Origin: JBGPBY01 sp041481485
GTDB taxonomy: Bacteria > Acidobacteriota > Terriglobia > 20CM-2-55-15
NCBI GenBank assembly: GCA_041481485.1
Contig: JBGPBY010000152.1
Location: forward strand, 1-13,818
Direction: 5' to 3'
DNA length: 13,818 nt
Shown here: in pieces, positions 6,957 to 12,860 of the stretch
Layout: each line of letters begins with the position of its first letter
Numbering within the stretch: position 1 is the stretch's first letter
Made by a program: the position numbers and the translations under genes
Notes under the pieces: generated by a model
What the model saw: the letters and a program-made list of their open reading frames with translations, nothing else
Database searches by the model: none
Told to the model about the DNA's origin: nothing

Positions 6957-7705
6957 GTTTTCGGTAAGAACCCCTCCAGCCAGATCTCAAACTGTCCCAG
7001 AAAAGTGAGATGGGAATTCAGTACGGATAGGCTGTTCGTCATGATCAGAACGCCGATCGTCACCACAAGGACTCCGCTGACAATTTCCATCGCGCGAAAA
7101 TGCCGCTTGAAGCGTCCGTAGAACGCGAGAAAGTGATTGAGCCCGAAACTGGTCAATAGAAAAGGAACGCCAAGACCCAGCGAGTAGATCATCAGCAAGC
7201 CAACACCTTTGGTTACACTCTCCTGGCTTCCGGCAATTGCCAGAATCCCGGAAAGTATGGGGCCAAGGCATGGTGTCCAGCCGAAGGCAAAGGCGAGGCC
7301 CAACACGAGAACTCCCCAGGCGCCCCGCGGTTTCTTCACATCATGAAACCGCTTGTCCTGATAAAGTGCGTTGATTTTGAAGATTCCGAGCACGTGAAGG
7401 CCGAAAACAATGATGACGAGGCCGGCAATGCGATAGAGAATCTGCAGCCTGGCTTTCAGAAAGAAACCGAGCGCCGTGGCACTCGCACCGAGCGCGATGA
7501 ATGTGATCGAAAACCCGATAATGAACATGATCGAGTTGATCACTACAGATCTCTTTAGGCCGGAATCCTGCGTGTTCCCTTTAAGCTGTTCGAGCGAGTA
7601 ACCCGAAATGATCGACAAATAGCCAGGTACGAGGGGAAGCACGCACGGAGATAAGAAGGACACCAGTCCGCCGGCGAACGCCGTCAAAACCATTACAAGA
7701 CTCAT
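6953..7705 (-). CDS. ccdA: CcdA-type cytochrome c biogenesis / thiol-disulfide transporter
   Basis: A 250-residue inner-membrane protein of the DsbD-gamma/CcdA family that carries electrons from cytoplasmic thioredoxin to extracytoplasmic thiol proteins, used in cytochrome c maturation or disulfide repair. About six transmembrane segments are visible. The two signature cysteines are Cys21 in SFLSPCVLPLVPGYLS and Cys146 in FGWTPCLGPIL. The segment around residues 111-126 is a hydrophilic loop. Start is ATG at 7705 with GAAGAG a few bases upstream. It is 39 nt downstream of the unknown exported protein gene and overlaps the LOG gene by 4 nt. No thioredoxin-like partner (ResA, CcsX) or other cytochrome maturation gene is in the window, so its electron acceptor is unknown. 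It lacks the soluble alpha and beta domains of full DsbD. Confidence 0.93.
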   Translation of the reverse strand: MSLVMVLTAFAGGLVSFLSPCVLPLVPGYLSIISGYSLEQLKGNTQDSGLKRSVVINSIMFIIGFSITFIALGASATALGFFLKARLQILYRIAGLVIIVFGLHVLGIFKINALYQDKRFHDVKKPRGAWGVLVLGLAFAFGWTPCLGPILSGILAIAGSQESVTKGVGLLMIYSLGLGVPFLLTSFGLNHFLAFYGRFKRHFRAMEIVSGVLVVTIGVLIMTNSLSVLNSHLTFLGQFEIWLEGFLPKT

Positions 7706-7744
7706 GAACTCTTCACTTTAGCATTCCCATATATTCGAGTTGGA

Positions 7745-8338
7745 CTAGCGTTCAACGACGACCTTCGATTCCGGCACCGTCAACCGGATCAGTCTTCCGG
7801 TTTTGTCGGTGGTCGCTTCCATGTGAATATCACCCAGCTCCAGCGTGAACTCATTTTCCTTCGTCTGTTTGACGATTGCCGAACCCGCCCTGAAATCCTG
7901 CGGAACGAAAACAGGCACCGTGCCACCCTCCGGTCCGGACTTGTATAACAGCAACAGAAAGTGGGCAAAGAAGTTATTGTCCAGAATCATTCCGTGTTCC
8001 GGAAAGCGGAACTCCATGGACGATTTCGCTCCATTGTTCACTGAATCATATTCGCTGATCGGAGATTCCACATTCACATGGATTTGGCCCTTACCATGAG
8101 AATACTCGTAAGAAACTGGATTCAACTCCGCATCCACCTCCAATTTGCTAGATAGAGTAGACGGGTCTCCCGACAATTGTGTTTTGGATTCCACGATATA
8201 TCCACCGTCTTTGCGATTGGAAATGGAGAACTGCTCCGAACCGATTTTTTTACCGTCCTGAATAATCGTGAACTTACCGTTTTCAATCGGGATGGGACCA
8301 AGGAGCAGCAATGCGGCAGCAATGGTTACAATGTTCAT
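7745..8338 (-). CDS. Exported protein of unknown function
   Basis: I do not recognise this 197-residue protein. It begins with a hydrophobic stretch (about residues 4-16, IVTIAAALLLLGP) that could be a short signal peptide, though the n-region lacks a positive charge. The rest alternates polar and hydrophobic residues in the way of a beta-rich sheet protein: GKFTIIQDGKKIGSEQFSI, then NPVSYEYSHG, NNFFAHFLLLLY and VPVFVPQDF. This layout recalls DUF3108-like or LolA-like half-barrel periplasmic proteins, but that is only a resemblance. It has no cysteine, so it is not a direct thiol partner of the CcdA-like protein. The start overlaps the aroK stop by ATGA (8335-8338), showing tight coupling to aroK, and ccdA follows 39 nt later. 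Function is open. Confidence 0.8.
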   Translation of the reverse strand: MNIVTIAAALLLLGPIPIENGKFTIIQDGKKIGSEQFSISNRKDGGYIVESKTQLSGDPSTLSSKLEVDAELNPVSYEYSHGKGQIHVNVESPISEYDSVNNGAKSSMEFRFPEHGMILDNNFFAHFLLLLYKSGPEGGTVPVFVPQDFRAGSAIVKQTKENEFTLELGDIHMEATTDKTGRLIRLTVPESKVVVER

Positions 8339-8838
8339 AGTTCCTTTAGCTTCTTCAAAATTTCTGCCGCAATCTCCAGTGGAGTTCCGTGATCGGCAGT
8401 GATGTGAACTTTGGCTAACCGGTATATCGGTAGACGGCTTTCAAAAAGCGTTCTGGCCTGAGCCGGGTTCTTGAATAAAGGTCGCGTTCCATCCATCACG
8501 ACTCTGGCGGCCGCCGTGTCAAACAGCACTTGCAGCCAGACCGTAACTCCGGTCGCATCCACAATCCGTTGATTTTCCGGATCGAGGGTGGCGCCGCCCC
8601 CAAGTGCAATCACAACATGGGGCCGTCGCGATAGTCGCTCTAAAAATTCGTGTTCCAGCTGCCGGAAGCGTCCTTCTCCGAATTGACGGAAGATGCCCTG
8701 AACGGATATTTTCTGTGACCTTTCAATTTCATTATCCAGGTCCGCAAAGGAATAACCAAGCCTGGCCGCCAGCTCGCGGCCGACACTGCTTTTTCCGGAA
8801 CCCATAAATCCAACGAGATAAATCCGCTCTGCAGTCAT
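8335..8838 (-). CDS. aroK: Shikimate kinase
   Basis: AroK phosphorylates shikimate with ATP in aromatic amino acid synthesis. The 167-residue length is typical. Walker A is GFMGSGKSS (10-18, Lys16). The shikimate-binding Asp is in ADLDNEIE (Asp33/Asp35). The segment GIFRQFGEGRFRQLE carries the conserved Arg59, ALGGGA (78-83) is the glycine loop, Arg119 in GTRPLF lies in the lid, and Arg135 in ESRLPIY is conserved. The ATG at 8838 has no clear Shine-Dalgarno. It heads a four-gene minus-strand run (aroK, unknown exported protein, ccdA, LOG) and is divergent from fabG. The usual partner aroB is not nearby. Confidence 0.96.
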   Translation of the reverse strand: MTAERIYLVGFMGSGKSSVGRELAARLGYSFADLDNEIERSQKISVQGIFRQFGEGRFRQLEHEFLERLSRRPHVVIALGGGATLDPENQRIVDATGVTVWLQVLFDTAAARVVMDGTRPLFKNPAQARTLFESRLPIYRLAKVHITADHGTPLEIAAEILKKLKEL

Positions 8839-8964
8839 TCGCAGTTACAAGCATACGTGAATATGGGTCCGTATTCTCGGCCGCCTAAACTACGACACCC
8901 TGGAGTCATCGGACTCGAGTTGAAGCCGTGTTGCGGTAGAATCCTCCGTCCGATTGGAGGGGCT
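8839..8964. promoter_or_regulatory. Divergent intergenic region aroK / fabG
   Basis: This 126-bp gap must contain promoters for both directions. A TAGAAT hexamer at 8937-8942 is a possible -10 for fabG but lacks a good -35 at 16-18 bp. The fabG ribosome-binding site GGAGG (8956-8960) can pair perfectly with CCTCC at 8943-8947 across an 8-nt loop. No long palindrome is present. A longer reading of fabG from 8857 is possible, but the extra 36 residues do not look like an SDR protein. Confidence 0.4.
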
Positions 8965-9693
8965 ATGTCATTTGCAGGTAAGGTGGCTATTGTCACGGGT
9001 GGAAGCCGTGGGATCGGCCGCGCCATTGTCCAGCGCCTCGCGGCTGAAGGAGCAAAGGTGGCGTTCACTTATATTCAGAACAAGGCGCTGGCCGATGAAG
9101 TGGCTCAAGGAGATACGATCTCGGGATATCAGACGGACGTCACGAACTTTGAACAGGCAAAGGATTTCGTCAAGCAGGTGAAAGAACGGTTCGGAAGGAT
9201 CGACATCCTCGTCAACAACGCAGGCATCACACGGGACAAGCTGCTGGCAATGATGTCGGAAAAAGACTGGGATGATGTGATCGATACCAACCTCAAGGGA
9301 GCGTTTAATTTGAGTAAACCCGTTGTCGGAGCCATGCTGCGGCAACGGTCGGGTACCATTCTCAATATCACATCCATCAGCGGCATCGTCGGCATGCCCG
9401 GCCAGGTCAACTACTCTTCCTCAAAAGCTGGAATGATTGGCTTTACTAAAGCACTTGCCAAGGAGATGGCCAAGGCCAACATCACCGTGAACGCCTTGGC
9501 CCTGGGTTTCGTCGAAACCGACATGACTGCTGTTCTGAACGAAGAATATCGGGCAAAAGCGCTCGGACAGATTCCGCTGGGCCGATTCGGAAAAGCGGAT
9601 AACATGGCGGATGTCGCGCTGTTTCTGCTTTCGGACAAAGCCAATTACATCACCGGACAGGTGATTCAAGTCGATGGCGGTCTGGCCATTTAA
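8965..9693 (+). CDS. fabG: 3-oxoacyl-[acyl-carrier-protein] reductase
   Basis: FabG reduces 3-oxoacyl-ACP to 3-hydroxyacyl-ACP with NADPH in type II fatty acid synthesis. The 242-residue SDR protein has the cofactor motif TGGSRGIG (11-18), NNAG (84-87), Asn109, catalytic Ser137 in NITSISG, Tyr150 and Lys154 in YSSSK, and the C-terminal ITGQVIQVDGG. I chose ATG 8965 because it is preceded by GGAGGGG and opens directly into the beta-strand/TGGSRGIG fold; the ATG at 8857 would add 36 atypical residues. No other fab genes are adjacent, and many SDR proteins share these motifs, so a specialised reductase is possible, but the sequence is close to classical FabG. A likely intrinsic terminator follows at 9728-9755. 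Confidence 0.93.
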   Translation: MSFAGKVAIVTGGSRGIGRAIVQRLAAEGAKVAFTYIQNKALADEVAQGDTISGYQTDVTNFEQAKDFVKQVKERFGRIDILVNNAGITRDKLLAMMSEKDWDDVIDTNLKGAFNLSKPVVGAMLRQRSGTILNITSISGIVGMPGQVNYSSSKAGMIGFTKALAKEMAKANITVNALALGFVETDMTAVLNEEYRAKALGQIPLGRFGKADNMADVALFLLSDKANYITGQVIQVDGGLAI

Positions 9694-9696
9694 GCG

Positions 9697-9844
9697 GTTT
9701 GAGATCTGCGACGGCAGCCCACTGTTGGCGCGGTCTTTGCCCGCGCACATTTTTTAACTGGGATTCCTCAAATTGACTCACAAACGAATGTTTGTGCGGG
9801 GTCATAGACCGCGCCTACAGTCGGCTGCCGTCGCCATTTCAAAC
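9697..9844. repeat. Inverted pair of 52-53 bp repeats at the convergent fabG/dcd junction
   Basis: The left arm 9697-9749 and right arm 9793-9844 are inverted copies that align with one single-base gap and a few substitutions. They include GTTTGA at the outer ends, CGACGGCAGCC, and the hairpin repeat CTGT(A/T)GG-CGCGGTC. So copies 3 and 4 of the dispersed repeat (9722-9747 and 9794-9820) are embedded here, facing each other. The arms differ mainly in the hairpin loop and stem: the left copy has TTT where the right has TAT. The structure fills nearly the whole 163-bp gap, starting 3 nt after the fabG stop and ending 12 nt from the dcd stop. Confidence 0.88.
9728..9755 (+). terminator. Intrinsic terminator of fabG, built from a repeat copy
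   Basis: The stem GCGCGG / CCGCGC (9728-9733 and 9741-9746) with a short loop is followed, after ACA, by six T residues at 9750-9755. It is a diverged copy of the dispersed hairpin repeat, so the repeat appears to have been used as a Rho-independent terminator. Confidence 0.65.
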
Positions 9845-9856
9845 TGCGTCAATCCT

Positions 9857-10414
9857 TCAATGGGTTTTGCCGAATTCGATCTTCTGTTGCGCCTGGTACT
9901 TTCCTTTGCGGTCGCTGTATGAAACCTCGCATGGCTCATCCGATTGAAAAAAAAGAAGCTGGCATAGTCCTTCATGCGCAAAAACTCGTACAGGCGCCGG
10001 CGTGGTGTTGGCAATCGATACGGTGGCAAACCCTTCCCATTCCGGCTCAAAGGGCGTGACATTCACAAGGATGCCCGCGCGGGCGTAAGTGGATTTACCC
10101 ACGCACAATGTCAGGATGTCGCGTGGAATCCGCAGGTATTCCAGCGTCCTTCCCAGGATGTAACCATTTGCGGGAACAACGCATTCCGGTCCTCGGAAAT
10201 CCCGGTAATATTCCGCAGGGATCGCTTTCGGATTGATCAATTCACCCGCCGGAGGTGCAAAGATTTTGAACTCGTCAGCGAGCCGTAAATCATACCCGTA
10301 CGAAGAAAGGCCATAGGAGATAGACCCCTTGGAAACCTGGTTCTGACTGAATGGTTCGATCATCCGGTGTTCCTCAGACATCCGGCGAATCCATGAGTCT
10401 GCTTTAATTGACAT
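9857..10414 (-). CDS. dcd: dCTP deaminase family protein, catalytic Glu replaced
   Basis: A 185-residue protein of the trimeric dCTP deaminase family, which converts dCTP to dUTP and so feeds thymidylate synthesis. Family marks are ISYGLSSYGYDLRL (32-45), CVGKSTYARAGI (104-115, with Ser108 and Arg112 matching E. coli Ser111 and Arg115), VNVTPFEPEWEGFA (117-130), HEGLCQLLF and a C-terminal DRKGKYQAQ. In E. coli Dcd the catalytic base is Glu138, in a VLEF context. The aligned residue here is Ser133, in ATVSIANTT, encoded by TCG at 10016-10018, where relatives I know have TLE(F/I)SNTT. The rest of the active site looks intact. It may be inactive, use another base, or reflect a sequence error. 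ATG 10414 is preceded by a weak GGA. It is divergent from the HU gene and convergent with fabG. Confidence 0.88.
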   Translation of the reverse strand: MSIKADSWIRRMSEEHRMIEPFSQNQVSKGSISYGLSSYGYDLRLADEFKIFAPPAGELINPKAIPAEYYRDFRGPECVVPANGYILGRTLEYLRIPRDILTLCVGKSTYARAGILVNVTPFEPEWEGFATVSIANTTPAPVRVFAHEGLCQLLFFQSDEPCEVSYSDRKGKYQAQQKIEFGKTH

Positions 10415-10497
10415 TGCCTATTTCCAGTCCATAGTGTTAAGAATGTTAATGTTACACGAGCACGTCAGCCCAATAGAGACTAGCAGGAGGTAGCCAG
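10415..10497. promoter_or_regulatory. Divergent intergenic region dcd / HU gene with TGTTAA repeats
   Basis: The 83-bp gap contains three near-identical hexamers in one direction: TGTTAA (10435-10440), TGTTAA (10444-10449) and TGTTAC (10450-10455). Read on the minus strand they are TTAACA, close to a -35 element, but none has a good -10 at the right distance. They may be regulator sites or just AT-rich promoter DNA. The HU ribosome-binding site AGGAGG is at 10485-10490. Confidence 0.4.
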
Positions 10498-10764
10498 GTG
10501 ATCAAACTGGATCTTGTCAACGAGATTGTCGAGCGCACGGGCGTAAGCAAATCCAAGGCCGAACAAGCGGTCGATACCATATTCAACTGCATGAAAGACG
10601 CGCTGAAGGGTAACGATCGTATCGAGCTGCGCGGCTTCGGAGTTTTTTCCGTTAAACCTCGAAAAACCGGTATTGGCCGAAACCCTCGCACCGGATCGGA
10701 AGTGAATATTCCTCCCGGAAAGGCTGTTCGATTTAAGCCTGGCAAAGACTTGCAATCGCTTTGA
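10498..10764 (+). CDS. HU/IHF-family nucleoid DNA-binding protein
   Basis: An 88-residue dimeric DNA-bending protein. The helical base contains DLVNEIVERTGVSKSKAEQAVDTIF. The body has GNDRIELRGFGVFSVKPR, and the DNA-clasping arm carries GRNPRTGSEVNIPPGKAVRFKPGK, with the family signature GFGVF...R.....GRNPRTG. Length is standard. HU and IHF subunits cannot be told apart safely from this alone. The start is GTG at 10498 with a perfect AGGAGG 7 nt upstream, which suggests strong translation. The stop overlaps the TTG start of the following M50 protease gene (TTGA, 10761-10764), an unusual partner for HU. Confidence 0.96.
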   Translation: MIKLDLVNEIVERTGVSKSKAEQAVDTIFNCMKDALKGNDRIELRGFGVFSVKPRKTGIGRNPRTGSEVNIPPGKAVRFKPGKDLQSL

Positions 10765-11654
10765 GGCGCCCGTACCCGCGCGCGGGGAAGTTTCCCTGGA
10801 TCCATCTGGCTCTGTTTGTCCTGACCTTCCTGTCCACTTCGCTTGTGGGGGCGTTGTTGATGCAGTTATTCAACAACACCATAGGCGAAGACCTCTTTCT
10901 TGATATTCTTGGAGTTATCCGAAATCCGAATCAGTGGGCTTCCGGACTTCCGTTCAGTATTTCCATAATGACGATCCTCCTGGCCCATGAGATGGGTCAC
11001 TATCTCACGTGTCTTCATTACGGTATCGACGCGAGCCTGCCTTATTTCATTCCCGCGCCGACACCTATGGGTTCCATGGGAGCGTTCATTCGAATCCGTT
11101 CCCCGTTTCCGGATCGCGGGTCGCTTTTGGATGTGGGCATCGCCGGCCCCATCGCCGGATTTGTGCTCGCGATTCCAGCGTTAATGATCGGATTAGGCTT
11201 GTCCAGATTCGAAGTTGCCGGAACCCGTTTCCTGAATTTCGGTGAACCGATTGCATTTAAGCTTCTCAGCTTTCTCATGGGCAAAGTTCCGCCCGCGGGA
11301 ATGGAATTGAACTGGCACCCGATCACCATTGCCGGATGGTTCGGCTTGCTTGCCACCGCCCTGAATCTCCTGCCCGCCGGGCAACTCGATGGCGGCCATG
11401 TCACCTATGCGCTGTTTCCTTTGTTGCATAAACGCATCTCTCAGCTGCTGGTGATCGTTCTCACGCCGCTCGGAATATGGTTTTGGCACGGTTGGCTGGT
11501 TTGGGTGGGGCTGCTGTTGATCATCCGATTGGGACACCCCATTACCATCAATAACTACGCTCCATTGCAACGCCGGCACCACCATCTGGGGTGGATCGGG
11601 CTCGTCATGCTGATTCTGTGTTTCATGCCCACTCCGCTGTTTGTTCCGGATTGA
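10761..11654 (+). CDS. Site-2 protease family (M50) intramembrane metalloprotease
   Basis: A 297-residue integral membrane zinc protease. The HExxH motif is HEMGH (76-80) inside a membrane segment, and the third zinc ligand Asp210 is in NLLPAGQLDGGH, both hallmarks of family M50. The segment YFIPAPTPMGSMGAFIRIRSPFPDRG (95-120) and GIAGPIAGF (126-134) match the EGY/plant-chloroplast-like M50 branch rather than RseP, and no PDZ domain is present. About six to seven transmembrane segments are visible. The start is TTG at 10761, overlapping the HU stop. The next Met (residue 34) would delete the first membrane helix, so the TTG is preferred, probably by translational coupling. The substrate is unknown; site-2 proteases commonly cleave anti-sigma factors, and an ECF sigma gene lies about 10 kb away, but nothing links them. 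Confidence 0.92.
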   Translation: MRRPYPRAGKFPWIHLALFVLTFLSTSLVGALLMQLFNNTIGEDLFLDILGVIRNPNQWASGLPFSISIMTILLAHEMGHYLTCLHYGIDASLPYFIPAPTPMGSMGAFIRIRSPFPDRGSLLDVGIAGPIAGFVLAIPALMIGLGLSRFEVAGTRFLNFGEPIAFKLLSFLMGKVPPAGMELNWHPITIAGWFGLLATALNLLPAGQLDGGHVTYALFPLLHKRISQLLVIVLTPLGIWFWHGWLVWVGLLLIIRLGHPITINNYAPLQRRHHHLGWIGLVMLILCFMPTPLFVPD

Positions 11655-11700
11655 GCCCGTGAATTTCCGCCTTCCCTGACTGAACTTACTACTTGCCACG

Positions 11701-11722
11701 TATAATACGTAACTCGTATTAT
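11701..11722 (+). promoter_or_regulatory. MarR-type operator overlapping the promoter -10
   Basis: A perfect inverted repeat, ATAATACG (11702-11709), 5-nt spacer TAACT, CGTATTAT (11715-11722), lies 6 nt before the marR ATG. A consensus TATAAT at 11701-11706 is embedded in it. A partial -35 (CTGACT, 11676-11681) lies 19 bp upstream. A bound MarR dimer here would block RNA polymerase, so autorepression is likely. The short leader has no Shine-Dalgarno. Confidence 0.75.
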
Positions 11723-11728
11723 TTCTCC

Positions 11729-12217
11729 ATGCCTGCCGATGAACTGGTTGACCTCGCCGAAGCATTGAACAGCATCGCCAAGCTGTACCAGTTTCGAAGT
11801 CTGGACCGCCGGCTATATGGGACCCTGACTGTCTCGCAATCCTATTGCCTGCACCTTTTGTATTTTCAGGGGCCGTGCACCATGAACGAGATTGCCAAAG
11901 CCCTGCAGATCACTCTCAGCACGACGACTGGCGTCATCGATCAGCTCGAAAAGAAAAAACTCGTCAGACGCATCGATCATCCGCGGGACCGCCGCAGCCT
12001 CCATGCCGAATTAACGCCTCCCGGAAGAAAACTTTACCGGTCGGCACACCATGCGTTTCTGAGTCATATCGTGCCGTTGTGGGAACGGCGAACGCCGTCA
12101 CAACGAAAAGAAGCGCTCCGATTTTTGAGAGAGACGGAACAGGCGCTCCGCGGCTGGATCGAAAATCCACGAAAGGTCAAAGTCAAAAGCGATGACAAAG
12201 ATCATTCGCAACGCTGA
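11729..12217 (+). CDS. MarR-family transcriptional regulator
   Basis: A 162-residue winged-helix dimeric repressor. The helix-turn-helix contains CTMNEIAKALQITLSTTTGVIDQLEKKKLV (about 50-80), and the wing has the MarR hallmark DHPRDRRSLHAELTPPGRKL (about 83-102). I chose ATG 11729 over an in-frame TTG at 11693 because the TTG start would place the operator and TATAAT inside the coding region, and the extra 12 residues are not MarR-like. No good ribosome-binding site precedes the ATG, so the transcript may be near-leaderless. The 3' end overlaps the acetyltransferase gene by 26 bp, making an operon. Its ligand is unknown; MarR proteins usually sense small aromatic or oxidant molecules. Confidence 0.9.
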   Translation: MPADELVDLAEALNSIAKLYQFRSLDRRLYGTLTVSQSYCLHLLYFQGPCTMNEIAKALQITLSTTTGVIDQLEKKKLVRRIDHPRDRRSLHAELTPPGRKLYRSAHHAFLSHIVPLWERRTPSQRKEALRFLRETEQALRGWIENPRKVKVKSDDKDHSQR

Positions 12218-12785
12218 GTTGTCGGACGCTGCAGCCATTCGAGGCATCTATGCGCCCTTTGTTTCGGATGAAGCAACATCCTTTGAGCTTGTCCCTCCGG
12301 ATACCGACGTGATTGCCGACCGAATCCGGGAAGTGCTTCCGAGCTATCCGTGGCTTGTATTTGAATGGAATGGTGAAGTGCTGGGTTATGCCTACGGAAG
12401 CTCCCATCGCTCTCGCCCCGCTTACCAGTGGTCGGTGGAAGTGTCTGTTTATTTGGATCCTCGGATTCAACGGCGAGGCGTGGGCAGAGCCCTCTACTCG
12501 ACCCTTCTGGAATTCCTACGCCGACAGGGCTACGCCAATGCGTATGCCGGAATCACGCTGCCCAATCCCGCAAGCGTTGGACTGCACGCAGCCATGGGGT
12601 TTTCTTCGATCGGAGTCTTCTCTCGCATCGGCTACAAATTTGGCCAATGGCACGACGTCGGATGGATGCAACTCCGATTGCATGACGACTTCGCTCCATC
12701 GACACTCTTGCCACCGGAAACAGTTTTCGCCGTACCGAGTGTGCAACTGATGCTGCGGGAAAGCGCTCAGGCAACTCGCTTGTGA
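12192..12785 (+). CDS. GNAT N-acetyltransferase, phosphinothricin acetyltransferase-like
   Basis: A 197-residue acetyl-CoA-dependent N-acetyltransferase of the PAT/MddA type. The features match the branch closely: IYAPFV..EATSFEL near the start, GYAYGSSHRSRPAYQWSVEVSVYLD in the middle, the acetyl-CoA loop QRRGVGRAL (about 95-103), then ITLPNPASVGLHAAMGF and a late GYKFGQWHDVGWMQLRL. Relatives acetylate phosphinothricin, methionine sulfoximine or methionine sulfone, usually protecting against such inhibitors or oxidised amino acids. The C-terminus has about 25 extra residues past the usual end. The ATG overlaps the end of marR, so MarR very probably controls it. The true substrate cannot be read from sequence. 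Confidence 0.93.
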   Translation: MTKIIRNAELSDAAAIRGIYAPFVSDEATSFELVPPDTDVIADRIREVLPSYPWLVFEWNGEVLGYAYGSSHRSRPAYQWSVEVSVYLDPRIQRRGVGRALYSTLLEFLRRQGYANAYAGITLPNPASVGLHAAMGFSSIGVFSRIGYKFGQWHDVGWMQLRLHDDFAPSTLLPPETVFAVPSVQLMLRESAQATRL

Positions 12786-12787
12786 TC

Positions 12788-12860
12788 CCCAAATGACAAT
12801 TGAACAATGAACATTTCTTCGGGGAAATGCTCAATGTTCACTGTTCAATTGTCATTTGGG
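12788..12860. repeat. 28-bp-arm palindrome at the convergent acetyltransferase/MBL junction
   Basis: Arms 12788-12815 and 12833-12860 are inverted with 27/28 identity, and the single difference (12807) still allows a G-T pair. The 17-nt centre overlaps a smaller hairpin, CATTTC-TTCGGG-GAAATG (12813-12830). The sequence begins CCCAAATGACAATTGAAC, AT-rich inside and GC-capped. There is no T-run, so it is a less classical terminator; it could be a bidirectional terminator or a MITE-like element. It begins 2 nt after the acetyltransferase stop. Confidence 0.9.

Noticed and set aside
8857..8964. Longer fabG start adding 36 residues
   Set aside because: The extra residues do not resemble an SDR N-terminus, while ATG 8965 has a strong GGAGG and starts right at the fold.
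11693..11728. Upstream TTG start for marR
   Set aside because: It would place the TATAAT and the perfect operator inside the coding sequence.
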